DNA of 64,000 nucleotides from CAWGET01 sp963821715 (GTDB lineage: Bacteria > Bacteroidota > Ignavibacteria > Ignavibacteriales > Melioribacteraceae): positions 62,001 to 126,000 of the forward strand of contig CAWGET010000006.1 of NCBI GenBank assembly GCA_963821715.1. Reading direction: 5' to 3'. Position numbers and translations under genes: made by a program. The notes beneath the pieces are model-generated. The model made no database searches. It worked only from the letters and a program-made list of their open reading frames with translations, and was not told the origin of the DNA. This document shows, piece after piece, positions 37,001 through 46,203 of this stretch. How positions within the stretch are numbered: position 1 is the first letter of the stretch; every line of letters begins with the position of its first letter.

Positions 37001-38440
37001 TTAAAATCCTGCTCCTGCAGCTAATCTCCATACCTGAGCGATAAGAAAAGTTAAAATTATTCCCATTATTAATGGAAGAAAAGTAGAAACTGCAGTCCAT
37101 TTTTTACTTCCGGTTTCTTTAAAAATAGTATAAATAGTTGTGGAACAGGGATTATGAACCAGGCTGAAGATCATTAAATTAACCGCCGTAAGCAATGTCC
37201 AACCTCCGGCTCTAAAAACTTCCGAGTATGCAGAAAGATCTTTAAATTCAAACATTACGCCGGCTCCCTCTCCAATACCCGTAAGTTTTGCAGATAAAAC
37301 TGTCAACATTAAAACAGTAGGTATCACTATTTCGTTTGCAGGAATTGCAATAATATACGCCAGAATAATTACTCCGTTTAAGCCTATTAACCATCCAAAT
37401 GGTTGAAAAAAGTGTATAAGATATTCGGCCAGACTTAAGCCGGAAATTGTAATATTTGAAAGCAGCCAGATTACAGCGCCTGCCGGCAATGCAAAAACAA
37501 GAGCTCTCCAAAGCACAAATAGAGTTCTGTCAATAAGAGAAGTATAAAGTGTCTGCCAAATTCTCGGAGGACGGTACGGCGGCAATTCCAAACTGAAGGT
37601 GGATGCTTCTCCCTTTAAGACAGAACGTGACAAAAGCCAGGAAGTTAAAAATGTAAGGAAAATTCCTAAAAGAGCAATTCCTACAACAGCGCCTGCTGAA
37701 ATAATTCCAGCCAAACCGGCAGGAAACAATGCTCCTACAAATATTGAAGCAATAAGAATTTGTGTTGGCCATCTTCCGTTGCATAATGAAAAGTTATTTG
37801 TGATAATTGCAATTAATCTTTCGCGCGGACTGTCTATTACCCGCGATGCTATAATGCCCGCTGCGTTACAACCATATCCCATAGCCATTGTTAAAGCCTG
37901 TTTTCCGTGAGCGCCGGTTTTTCTGAACATATTATCGAGGTTAAATGCAACTCTGGGAAGATATCCAAAATCTTCCAGCAATGTAAACATAGGAAAAAAT
38001 ATAGCCATTGGGGGTAGCATAACACTTACCACCCAAGCCACTGCCATATACATTCCATCTATAAGAAGACCGTTCAGCCACCAAGGCATTCCAATTGAAG
38101 AAGCCAGCATTTTTAATTCCGGATGAACTGTATCTAAAAGTATATTTGATAAAATTCCCGAGGGATAATTTGCCCCGGAGATTGTTATCCAAAATACCAA
38201 AGTCAACATTACCAGCATCAGCGGGAAACCTGTCCATTTATTAGTTAAAAGCCTGTCGAGTTTTTGGTCCCAATTAAACCGTGGTTTTTCATTCTTCAAT
38301 GCGATAGTATTATTAGAAATATTAGAAGCTTCCTCATAAATCGCTTCCATTAAGGAGTCGTGAAGATTATCACCTATTTCCCATCTTAAATTATCGGCTT
38401 CTTTTAAAATATCGGAATTATGTAAATTCTTGTTATCCAT
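37001..38440 (-). CDS. feoB: FeoB permease half (split FeoB)
   Basis: 479 aa with eight or more hydrophobic segments and no G domain. The core has the two FeoB gate motifs: first TMAMGYGCNAAGIIASR, second MIFSLVHNPCSTTIYTI, with conserved cysteines. PRERLIAIITNNFSLCNGRW is the expected follow-up to the first gate. It lies 15 bases after the gene for the G domain, so FeoB is split into separate GTPase and permease proteins, both needed for ferrous iron uptake. The N-terminal 55 residues are hydrophilic and may bind the GTPase. RBS is weak (AGGATTTATT). Confidence 0.9.
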   Translation of the reverse strand: MDNKNLHNSDILKEADNLRWEIGDNLHDSLMEAIYEEASNISNNTIALKNEKPRFNWDQKLDRLLTNKWTGFPLMLVMLTLVFWITISGANYPSGILSNILLDTVHPELKMLASSIGMPWWLNGLLIDGMYMAVAWVVSVMLPPMAIFFPMFTLLEDFGYLPRVAFNLDNMFRKTGAHGKQALTMAMGYGCNAAGIIASRVIDSPRERLIAIITNNFSLCNGRWPTQILIASIFVGALFPAGLAGIISAGAVVGIALLGIFLTFLTSWLLSRSVLKGEASTFSLELPPYRPPRIWQTLYTSLIDRTLFVLWRALVFALPAGAVIWLLSNITISGLSLAEYLIHFFQPFGWLIGLNGVIILAYIIAIPANEIVIPTVLMLTVLSAKLTGIGEGAGVMFEFKDLSAYSEVFRAGGWTLLTAVNLMIFSLVHNPCSTTIYTIFKETGSKKWTAVSTFLPLIMGIILTFLIAQVWRLAAGAGF

Positions 38441-38455
38441 AATAAATCCTAAAAT

Positions 38456-39256
38456 TTATAACCTTTCCAGCTCTGCTGAATTATAAGCCAGATCTTTCAA
38501 ATTACCGTCTCTTACGGCATCAATTATCCGCTGATCTCCTTCAAGAAGTCGTAGAGCAATCCAGCGTGAGTTTACCAAATCCGGAAATCTAGATTCAATT
38601 TTATGAGAAAGCTTTTCAATAGCGCTTTGCAGATTTCTGGATCCGCTTTTGATTCTTCGCGGCTTGCAAATAAATTTTCCGGACGCTACATCGTGAATGG
38701 ATTCGAGCAAATCATCCAACCCTTTTTTCTGTCGGGCTTCGGTTGGAACAACAGGAATTCCCAATTCTTTTCCTAAATTTCTTACATCAATATTAATTTG
38801 ATTTCTCTCCGCTTCATCCATTAAATTAAGACAAAGCACAGCGCGGTCTGTTATTTCCAGTATCTGAAGAGCTAAATTCAGGTTTCGTTCCAATCTGGTT
38901 GCATCTGCAACGATTACAGTTACATCGGGCTGCCCGAATAAAATAAAGTTCCTCGCAATTTCTTCATCGGAACTTGTAGAAAGAAGTGAATAAGTTCCGG
39001 GAAGATCTACCAGCTTAAATCTTTTTTCATTATAACTGAACCCGCCTTCAGCGCGCGTTACTGTTTTACCGGGCCAGTTTCCAGTATGCTGTCTTAATCC
39101 GGTTAAAGCGTTAAATACAGTGCTTTTTCCTGTATTGGGATTTCCGGCTAATGCAACTACGTAATCCCACGATTCCATATCTACGCCTAGCTTACTGAGA
39201 TTTTTTAAATTATGAGCCGGACAATTATCGCATCCTTGACTTGCTATATTTTTCAT
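38456..39256 (-). CDS. feoB: FeoB GTPase half (split FeoB)
   Basis: 266 aa from the ATG at 39256, chosen for GAAGG six bases upstream; the longer start would deepen the overlap with the gene before it (32 bases as annotated). G1 is GNPNTGKST, G3 DLPGTYSL, G4 NLMDEA, and G5 is the TEARQKKGL area. A cysteine pair near the start (GCDNCPAH) is unusual and might bind metal. The G domain is followed by a short GDI-like helical region, then the chain ends; the permease is the next gene. It hydrolyses GTP to gate iron entry. Confidence 0.9.
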   Translation of the reverse strand: MKNIASQGCDNCPAHNLKNLSKLGVDMESWDYVVALAGNPNTGKSTVFNALTGLRQHTGNWPGKTVTRAEGGFSYNEKRFKLVDLPGTYSLLSTSSDEEIARNFILFGQPDVTVIVADATRLERNLNLALQILEITDRAVLCLNLMDEAERNQINIDVRNLGKELGIPVVPTEARQKKGLDDLLESIHDVASGKFICKPRRIKSGSRNLQSAIEKLSHKIESRFPDLVNSRWIALRLLEGDQRIIDAVRDGNLKDLAYNSAELERL

Positions 39257-40283
39257 CTTTGCCTTCTTTTTCAATTTGTATGAAACCAGCCTGGTCTTTT
39301 CTCAATGCTATTAAAGCTCCCTTAATTCTGTATGCTGTCGGATTTCCGGAAGCACTTGGCATTTCATTTTCTATCGTACTTCCGGGAACAATACCAAGGT
39401 CCAAAAGTCTTCTCCGTCGTTGTCCCCGTACCTCTTTAGCAATTTGAATTACTTTTCCTCTTTCGCCCTGCTTCAAATCGAGCAAAGTTTCCGGAGGAGA
39501 ATTAAGAGCCTCTTCTTTTTCAACAACTTCCAAGCGTATTTGCGCAGCCGCAATCAGAGATAATTCTTTGGAAGCTCCATCGGCTGTAAAATGTAATCTT
39601 CCTTTCTTTCTAAGGACTTTTCTAAGTTGCATTCCCAGACTTAATCCTTCATCGCGGATTTCTTTATAGATATCCACAGGCTCATCTTCGAATTGAATGA
39701 TTCTTCCGATTTCATCTTTTTGTAGTTCCGTTAGTAATATTCCTCTTTCCGATGGAATCTCGCCATTATGCGTGGGAATAGGTTCGCCGTGCGGATCAAA
39801 TGCAGGATTTCCTAATTTATCATTTAGAAGTTCAACTTCCTCCGGTGCTAACCGGTGCTCTTTTTTGTCTGCATCCGCATGCCAATTTATTTCCAACATT
39901 CCGGTTTCCGAAGCTAAGTAACTTTCCCAAAGCCGATGAAGCCTCACTATTCTTAAAGCATTTTCTCTTCCTTTATCAGTAAGGAAAAATTCACTATTCT
40001 TTATTTCTATCTGACTGCTCTCTTTTAACTTTTCGACTATCGGAACAACTTTATTACTCGTGATGGATAAGGCGCCGGAGATGCTTGTAAGAGTGCAGGA
40101 AATTTTTCCCCTTTCACATTCATAAATATGCTTAAGCGTATCTTCGATTAAAGCACGATTTCTCTGACTCATTAACTTTTTCCAGCGCAGAAGGAAGTTT
40201 TTTCTTAAGATGAATAGTCCCCACAGAACTAGCACTAACAATAAAGCGCCGAGCAGGGCTATCGTTGGATTCATATCTGTCAT
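39225..40283 (-). CDS. Membrane-tethered DtxR-type regulator fused to FeoA domains
   Basis: 352 aa. A single membrane segment (about residues 7-26) is followed by a DtxR/MntR-like winged helix (SQRNRALIEDTLKHIYECE ... FFLTDKGRENALRI), the dimerisation/metal domain (RLHRLWESYLASETG, DPHGEPIPTHNG), then one or two FeoA/SH3-like domains (LTELQKDEIGRII; LDLKQGERGKVIQIAKEVRG). The same HExHG-type metal block occurs in the soluble regulator upstream. ATGA overlap with that gene. A membrane-held repressor fused to FeoA could sense iron at the FeoB pore, or the winged helix may have become a scaffold. Which is not decidable from sequence. Confidence 0.82.
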   Translation of the reverse strand: MTDMNPTIALLGALLLVLVLWGLFILRKNFLLRWKKLMSQRNRALIEDTLKHIYECERGKISCTLTSISGALSITSNKVVPIVEKLKESSQIEIKNSEFFLTDKGRENALRIVRLHRLWESYLASETGMLEINWHADADKKEHRLAPEEVELLNDKLGNPAFDPHGEPIPTHNGEIPSERGILLTELQKDEIGRIIQFEDEPVDIYKEIRDEGLSLGMQLRKVLRKKGRLHFTADGASKELSLIAAAQIRLEVVEKEEALNSPPETLLDLKQGERGKVIQIAKEVRGQRRRRLLDLGIVPGSTIENEMPSASGNPTAYRIKGALIALRKDQAGFIQIEKEGKDEKYSKSRMR

Positions 40284-40939
40284 TTATTTTTCCCAACAAA
40301 AATTCTTTCGGCAAAATTTTGGCTTATAAGGTGCTCTGATTTTCCAACTCTAATTAATAATGAATTATCGAATTCGAATTTTTTTACTATTTCTATCTTG
40401 CTATCTATATTTATATTAAGATCGTTTAAGGCTTCGATGAAATCCCTCTGTTTATCATTAATTTTTTTTACGAAATGCATACCTGTTTGCTGATTGGACA
40501 ATTGATCTATAATTTCTGTTTGATTGATTTTTCCTTCCTTGTTGGGAATGGGGCTTCCGTGCGGATCTCTTTCGGGAAATCCCAAAAATTCTTCCAGTTT
40601 GTCTATTAATTTATCTGAAGTTGAATGTTCTAATTTTTCAGCCTCTTCATGAATCTCTTCCCATTTTAATTTTAAAACATCATGAAGAAATATTTCCCAT
40701 AATCGATGTTTCCTCAAAAGTTTTGTCGCAATATTTTCGCCTTTTTTAGTAAGAAAGATCTGATTCAAATTATCCTTCTTTACAAAATTTTCCCGCGTCA
40801 ATTTTTTTACCATATCCGTAACGGCCGGTTTGCTTATTGCCAGACTTGCCGCCAAATCTGAAGATTTAATATTTTCGTCGCCATTAAAATTGTATTCGAA
40901 TATAGTTTTGATATAATCTTCTTTACTTACTGTACTCAT
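40280..40939 (-). CDS. DtxR/MntR-family metal-dependent repressor
   Basis: 219 aa. N-terminal winged helix (KEDYIKTIFEYNFNGD, ASLAISKPAVTDMVKKL), then the metal-binding/dimerisation domain with RKHRLWEIFLHDVLKL, EEAEKLEHSTSDKLID and DPHGSPIPN, and a C-terminal SH3-like FeoA domain. The metal residues (E/H of LEHSTS and of the HRLWE helix) are in place. It should repress its own operon when iron or manganese is plentiful: three TTAA-type inverted repeats overlap its promoter. First gene of the feo operon. Confidence 0.9.
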   Translation of the reverse strand: MSTVSKEDYIKTIFEYNFNGDENIKSSDLAASLAISKPAVTDMVKKLTRENFVKKDNLNQIFLTKKGENIATKLLRKHRLWEIFLHDVLKLKWEEIHEEAEKLEHSTSDKLIDKLEEFLGFPERDPHGSPIPNKEGKINQTEIIDQLSNQQTGMHFVKKINDKQRDFIEALNDLNINIDSKIEIVKKFEFDNSLLIRVGKSEHLISQNFAERIFVGKNK

Positions 40940-40941
40940 CG

Positions 40942-41011
40942 TTAACTTCGGTTAATTTTATAATTAAGTATGCTTAACTATAAATGTAACATTAACTTAA
41001 TTATATGTCAA
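40942..41011 (-). promoter_or_regulatory. Feo operon promoter with DtxR-type operator boxes
   Basis: On the minus strand TTGACA (41006-41011), 17 bases, TACATT (40983-40988). Around it: TTAACTTAA at 40992-41000 inside the spacer, TTAAG-TATG-CTTAA at 40964-40977 just downstream, and TTAAC-TTCG-GTTAA at 40942-40955 next to the ATG. The layout fits repression of the regulator gene by its own product. Box assignment to DtxR is inference from context. Confidence 0.65.
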
Positions 41012-41058
41012 GAGAAATTATCGTTAGTAAAATTTACTATTGTAAGAGTTTTAATGAA

Positions 41059-41084
41059 AAAGCCTGATCGCAGAATCAGGCTTT
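41059..41084 (-). terminator. Rho-independent terminator of the aldo/keto reductase gene
   Basis: AAAGCCTGAT / ATCAGGCTTT (ten perfect pairs, six-base loop); on the minus strand TTTTTC follows, just beyond the stop at 41092. Confidence 0.85.
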
Positions 41085-41091
41085 AGGAATG

Positions 41092-42120
41092 TTATTCTTC
41101 TTCGGGTCCTTTTGGAAATCTATCCTGGGATTGCCGCTCGACCATCCAGCCGGGATATTCCGGCGGCAGAGCGCTTACTTCATTCAGTTTGTTCAACTCA
41201 TCTTCATTTAATTTTACATCCGGCGCACCGAGATTATCGTTCAGCTGGTCGTCATTTTTTGCGCCGATTATCACACTCGTTACAACCGGTTGATGCAACA
41301 ACCAGCTCAAGGCAATTTGAGCTACGGAAACTTTATGATTTGTAGCTATTTCCTTCATAACATCAACAACATCAAATGCTCTTTCTTTATTGACCGGCGG
41401 AAAATCGAAATTAGCGCGTCGCGAACCTTCCGGCCCTTCGCTTTCCCGTGTAAATTTGCCGGTCAGTAGTCCGCCTGCCAATGGGCTCCAAACCATTAGT
41501 CCCATTTTCTGATCTTCTAATAAAGGGACCACTTCCCTTTCGAGATCGCGTCCGGCGATTGTATAATAAGCCTGCAAACTTTCAAAACGATGCAGATTAT
41601 TTTTATCCGAAACTCCAAGCGCTTTCATTAGCTGCCATGCCGCCAGGTTGGAACATCCAATATATCGGACTTTTCCCGAATGCACCAAATCGTCAAGCGC
41701 CCGTAATGTTTCATCTAAAGGTGTCAGCGGGTCGAAACCATGAATTTGGTAAAGATCGATGTAATCTGTATTCAACCGCTGAAGACTTTCTTCGACGGAC
41801 TGCATTATATGACCGCGTGAAATCCCTACCTGGTTGGGACCTTCTCCCATTCGTCCTCTTACTTTTGTTGCGACAACAACATCTTTACGTTTTTCTCCTA
41901 AAGCTTTGCCTAGCATTTTTTCCGATTCGCCTTCAGAATAAACATTCGCTGTGTCGAAAAAGTTGACGCCTGAATCGAGCGCCTTTTGAACAAGTTTATC
42001 CGCTACATCCTGCGGCTGCTCACCAACTACTTTCCAAAATCCTTTTCCCGCAAAAGTCATCGTCCCAAAGCATAATTCCGATACGAGTAATCCGGTTCTT
42101 CCTAATTGTTTGTACTTCAT
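41092..42120 (-). CDS. Aldo/keto reductase
   Basis: 342 aa from MKYKQLGRTG (GGAG six bases upstream; an ATG four codons earlier is weaker). The catalytic tetrad is D56, Y61, K86 and H127 (FFDTANVYSEGESE, VVATKVRG, LYQIHGFD). IGCSNLAAWQLMKA and the C-terminal SVIIGAKNDDQL with NADPH-binding residues complete the family pattern, close to YajO/AKR11-13 types. It reduces aldehydes or ketones with NADPH. It stands alone: 92 bases to the feo promoter region and a terminator at its end. Confidence 0.93.
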   Translation of the reverse strand: MKYKQLGRTGLLVSELCFGTMTFAGKGFWKVVGEQPQDVADKLVQKALDSGVNFFDTANVYSEGESEKMLGKALGEKRKDVVVATKVRGRMGEGPNQVGISRGHIMQSVEESLQRLNTDYIDLYQIHGFDPLTPLDETLRALDDLVHSGKVRYIGCSNLAAWQLMKALGVSDKNNLHRFESLQAYYTIAGRDLEREVVPLLEDQKMGLMVWSPLAGGLLTGKFTRESEGPEGSRRANFDFPPVNKERAFDVVDVMKEIATNHKVSVAQIALSWLLHQPVVTSVIIGAKNDDQLNDNLGAPDVKLNEDELNKLNEVSALPPEYPGWMVERQSQDRFPKGPEEE

Positions 42121-42320
42121 CTCAGTCTCCATAATTATTCTTCGAAATCCTTTCTTTAATAACATTAATATTTAATTAAATAAATATCATATGTCAAAGT
42201 TTAACTGAATTAAGTCCAAAATAATTCTATGAAGAGATGGTAAATAAAAGGTGTGTTTATGAATTAATAAATAGGTTTTTTCAGGTCGTCGAATAATCCC
42301 TGACTCTAAGAGCTATATTT

Positions 42321-42365
42321 AAAAAGCCCGACTATTTCGTATTTTAGCTATTTTCGGGCTTTTTT
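42321..42365. terminator. Two-way terminator hairpin
   Basis: AAAAAGCCCGA at 42321-42331 pairs with TCGGGCTTTTT at 42355-42365 around a 23-base loop. The T-run on either strand allows termination both ways; it lies 39 bases beyond the stop of the sorting-tail gene. Confidence 0.7.
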
Positions 42366-42403
42366 AGTTTTAAAAGCGAGCATTTTTTGGATGAATCTCT
42401 TAT

Positions 42404-43092
42404 TTATTTTATTAAGATCATTTTCTTAGTTTCAACAAATGAACCTGCATTTATTCTGTACAAGTACATTCCGCTTGATAAGCTGCTTGCATTAAAGCGT
42501 ACTTTGTAAGTTCCCTCGTTCTTAAATCCATTTACTAATGTTGCTACCTTTTCTCCTGTTATGTTAAATATCTCTAACTTAACATTTGATGCTGATGGGA
42601 TAGCATATTGTATTTCCGTAGTTGGGTTAAACGGATTAGGATAGTTCTGGTTAAGACTGTAAGTCTCTGGTTTAACTTTATTAAAAGTTAATTCTTCTCC
42701 ATTACCATTTTTTGCTAATGATGTATGTATTGCCTCAATAATTTCTTGAGCATCAGCTATCCATTGATCAGCAGTAGTTTCATCTATCTTCTTCCCGTTT
42801 TGAGCTTCTACTTTGTTTATGAATGCTTGAAGCTGGTTTATTGCGGCTCCAGTATTTCCTTTACCCAAAGATTTAAGGGCGTTCTCTAGTGAAGAGGTTA
42901 AACTATTCTTCGTTCCATTATGTATATCTGAACCCTCGACCAATGATATTAAGTTTGAAAGTAGATCTTGAACTGATAGATTCTGCTCAAAAATATAGGC
43001 TGATCCTGAGTTACTACCACCGTCGTCATCGTAATTAGCACCGAACTATATGCACGAATCTCCGCTGATCGATACAGAATAGCCGAAGATGA
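42404..43092 (-). pseudogene. 5'-truncated FG-GAP-type protein with secretion-system-IX sorting tail
   Basis: The intact C-terminal part runs from 43045 to 42404. It ends with the sorting domain: YSLNQNYPNPFNPTTEI, VKLEIFNITGEKV, SGMYLYRI and KKMILIK, which directs cargo through the type IX system to the surface. Before it is a helical region (ALKSLGKGNTGAAINQLQAF). Upstream an FG-GAP-like repeat is visible (FGYSVSISGDSC, a stop at 43048-43046, then FGANYDDDGGSNSGSAYIF). No start or signal peptide is seen, so the 5' part has been lost or lies elsewhere; the in-frame TAG sits inside the repeat. The surviving tail shows no further damage. Confidence 0.8.
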
Positions 43093-43212
43093 CATTAAAG
43101 CAGAAAGCTTAACCCAGCATGTAAAATTGAGTGAATTCTCAGAAATTAATCAATTATTAACAAACACAAAAGGAGTATTAGGAGATGTGTATGGTGATAA
43201 AGATTTAATGGT

Positions 43213-46023
43213 TCAATTCTCAAGTTTTTTAAAATTGGTAGGACTGCAGCCGAACTGCTTTTTAAATGCTCTTGAAAAATATGCCTGATCATTAAAACCA
43301 GACTGGTAACAGATCTCCGCAATATTCCCTTTTTTATGTTTAATTAGATCCGCTGCACGCTGTAACCGCATTGAATGGATAAGTTTTCCGGCAGTTTGAG
43401 AGATTAAAGCATTTAGTTTTCTGTTGAGTTGGGATACGCTCATGTTCATATTCGAAGCAATAAACTCAATATTTAAAATTTCTTTATTTATATTTTCATC
43501 GATGATTTCTGTTACCTTTTCCAGAAAAATCTGATCAACAGAAACCGAACTAACTTCCGATGGTTTAATAACAGTTGATGTTTTAAATCTTTTTCTCAAC
43601 TCTTCACGCTGATAAATCAATGATTTGATTCTTACTGATAATTCTTTTGCGCTAAATGGTTTAGTGAGATAGGCATCTACACCTTTCTCGAGTCCGGTAA
43701 TCTTATCATCGAGCGCAGCCTTTGCCGTTAACATAATAATCGGGATGTGACTTGTTTTAAAATCCTTTCGTATTGAATCTGCAAATTGATAACCGTCCAT
43801 TTTAGGCATCATAACATCAGTTATTATCAAATCAGGAATATATTCCTCAGCTTTATTGAGTCCGTCATGCCCATCAATTGCTTCTATGGTTTTGTAATCT
43901 ACTTTTATCTGTTCTTTTATATATTCGCGTATATCATTATTGTCTTCCACTATCAAAATTATTTTTTCTCCTGAATCGTTTCTCTCCTCTATCACATTCG
44001 CCGGATCGAGAATCGATTGAGAAGTGGTAATTTCTGTTTGAATTGTTTTTTTTGCTTCATCCGAAGTTGCTTCTATGTAATCTGAACAATCAGATATGGG
44101 TAACTGCAAAGTAAAAACAGATCCCTTTCCGGAGACACTATCAACACTAATTTTTCCGCCATGAAGTTCAATCAATTCTTTAGTTAATGCCAGTCCAATT
44201 CCGGTTCCTGCAAAACCGGAGGATGAGGTTTCATCTACTTGATAGAACCTATCAAAAACAAAACGCAAATTGTCTTTAGATATTCCTATTCCGCTATCCG
44301 TCAAGTTTATCTCCACCATTTTTTCAGGTTTGAGAGATAAACTTACGTTTATCTTCCCTCCTGCGGGAGTAAACTTAAACGCATTTGATAATAAATTATT
44401 GAAAACCTTCTCCATCTTATCTGGATCATATTTAACTAAAACATTGTCAAGTATAGAATCAAATTTTAAAGTTATATCCTTTGATTCCGCCAGTGATTCA
44501 AATGAATAAAAAATGTTTTTTAGGAATAGAACAATATTCTGATCTGTTGATCTTAACACCATGCTTCCGGATTCGATTTTGGATAGATCGAGAAGCTGGT
44601 TTATTAAAACAAGAAGTCTGTTTGCATTCCGGTTTGCAACCTGCAGCTTGCCTTTTTCTTTAGTGTTCAAACCGGATGACATAACACTTTCGATTTGTCC
44701 AAGAATTAAAGTTAACGGAGTTCTGAATTCATGAGAAATATTTGCAAAGAAGCGGGACTTGGACTTGTCAAGCGCTTGAAGTTTCGCCTGCGCTATTTTC
44801 AATTCATTTAAAGTTATTTCGATTTTGTTTTTTGCTTCTTCAATATTTTTAAAGTCTTCATACCGGGCATAAGCTATCGAGAATGCTTCTGCCAATGTTT
44901 TAACAAGTTCAAGCTTTTCATTGTTAAGGGGAGAAACATTTCCAACATAGAGCATACCTTGAGCGAATGGAACGAAGTGCAGGTCAAGAGATTCCGGCGG
45001 ATTTGAAGAACCCTGGTAAGTTTCTGCATTTTGAATCTGCCCAATTTCAATCATAGATTTTGTCCAGTTGATAAATTCTTCCTTGTTCCAGTGTTCTTTG
45101 TAAACCTGATTCTTTTTCCAGTGATTAACCGTATTAGCGGTAATTTCATTTGAATCAGAGGAAAGTTTCAATACTCCCAGCGACTTACCATCCGGCGTAG
45201 TTAGATAAGCCTGAACATTTTCTTTCTCTTCATCAACAATGAAAATACCACATCGTATAAATGGTACCTCAAGTGTTTCAAGTTCGCGCCAAAGAAGTGG
45301 TGTAATGCGATTAAGATCCTCAGACGTGCGCATGCTGGCAATCTCACCCCTAACTCTATCCACAGATGCTTGCTTAATCGCTTCAAACGCCCTTGCTTCT
45401 GCTTTTTGCAGGTCAAGAAACCGGGTGTAACTCTGCTCAAAAACTTGTCCAAAGCGTTTCAGAATTTCATTATCGTCCTCGGATAATTTTCTACCAAAAT
45501 GATTAACTACGAATATAGATGTGTAATGAGAAACAGAAACAGACCTGGTATAACCTCCTTCCCGGGACAAAACCTGTTCTTTCCATTCAGGAGTTGATGA
45601 ATTATAGGGAGGATGTTTAAATAAATGTTCGAAGAATTCAATTTTCTCTTGCCTTGTATAATCCTCCACGAAAAATCTCTTTCCATTCGTAGTGGCTTCA
45701 GCTAATACTGTATAAATGGGACGATCCAGAAAAGGAATAGCAGCTCTTCTCATATAATTTTCAGCAACGCCAGTAGATCCCCAAAATGTAAATTGTTTGT
45801 CAATTTCATCATTATTGATAACAATGAATACTCCGGTTATATCCAGTTGCATATTATTCAATTGCTGAGCAACCAGATTAACAACCTCCTGCAGGTCGGA
45901 TGAATGACGCATTGCCATTGCACCTGCTCTTACTTTCTCAAATGCTTTTTCAATTTTAAGCTCCCGGTTCTTAATGGCAAGTTCTTTCTCTAGGTTAGCA
46001 ATTTTTAAATTTGATTGTGTCAT
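43213..46023 (-). CDS. Hybrid two-component regulator: GAF-like x2, kinase, receiver, AraC output
   Basis: 936 aa. Two GAF-like sensor modules (about 30-200 and 225-390), a short coiled coil, HisKA with H431 in FFANISHEFRTPLTLI, HATPase (NNLLSNAFKFTPAGG, GTGIGLALTKELIELHGG), a receiver with D736 in IITDVMMPKMDG, and an AraC helix-turn-helix over the last 100 residues (FIASNMNMSVSQLNRKL ... ICYQSGFNDQAYFSRAFKK). It is a one-protein signalling chain. It lacks the periplasmic propeller of classical carbohydrate-sensing hybrids, so the signal is internal. A poor ribosome site (CACCG before the ATG) leaves the start slightly uncertain. Targets are unknown; the next gene is the truncated sorting-tail protein. 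Confidence 0.9.
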   Translation of the reverse strand: MTQSNLKIANLEKELAIKNRELKIEKAFEKVRAGAMAMRHSSDLQEVVNLVAQQLNNMQLDITGVFIVINNDEIDKQFTFWGSTGVAENYMRRAAIPFLDRPIYTVLAEATTNGKRFFVEDYTRQEKIEFFEHLFKHPPYNSSTPEWKEQVLSREGGYTRSVSVSHYTSIFVVNHFGRKLSEDDNEILKRFGQVFEQSYTRFLDLQKAEARAFEAIKQASVDRVRGEIASMRTSEDLNRITPLLWRELETLEVPFIRCGIFIVDEEKENVQAYLTTPDGKSLGVLKLSSDSNEITANTVNHWKKNQVYKEHWNKEEFINWTKSMIEIGQIQNAETYQGSSNPPESLDLHFVPFAQGMLYVGNVSPLNNEKLELVKTLAEAFSIAYARYEDFKNIEEAKNKIEITLNELKIAQAKLQALDKSKSRFFANISHEFRTPLTLILGQIESVMSSGLNTKEKGKLQVANRNANRLLVLINQLLDLSKIESGSMVLRSTDQNIVLFLKNIFYSFESLAESKDITLKFDSILDNVLVKYDPDKMEKVFNNLLSNAFKFTPAGGKINVSLSLKPEKMVEINLTDSGIGISKDNLRFVFDRFYQVDETSSSGFAGTGIGLALTKELIELHGGKISVDSVSGKGSVFTLQLPISDCSDYIEATSDEAKKTIQTEITTSQSILDPANVIEERNDSGEKIILIVEDNNDIREYIKEQIKVDYKTIEAIDGHDGLNKAEEYIPDLIITDVMMPKMDGYQFADSIRKDFKTSHIPIIMLTAKAALDDKITGLEKGVDAYLTKPFSAKELSVRIKSLIYQREELRKRFKTSTVIKPSEVSSVSVDQIFLEKVTEIIDENINKEILNIEFIASNMNMSVSQLNRKLNALISQTAGKLIHSMRLQRAADLIKHKKGNIAEICYQSGFNDQAYFSRAFKKQFGCSPTNFKKLEN

Positions 46024-46203
46024 CGGTGAGTATCTATAATTAATTTATTATTTTGTTGTGGATGGTATAATTATTTAGTTTGAAGATACTTCAAAATTAA
46101 TTTAAACGCACTTATTTTAATATCAGTTTATATTACATCAAAAAAGATCTGCGGAAAATTTCAAGAATTGAATTAATTACCGATCTTCATTTTCATATCC
46201 TTT

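Noticed and set aside
43040..43288. Plus-strand open stretch reading LYARISADRYRIAEDD
   Set aside because: Most of it is antisense to the FG-GAP-like remnant and the kinase end, without a start; no family recognised.
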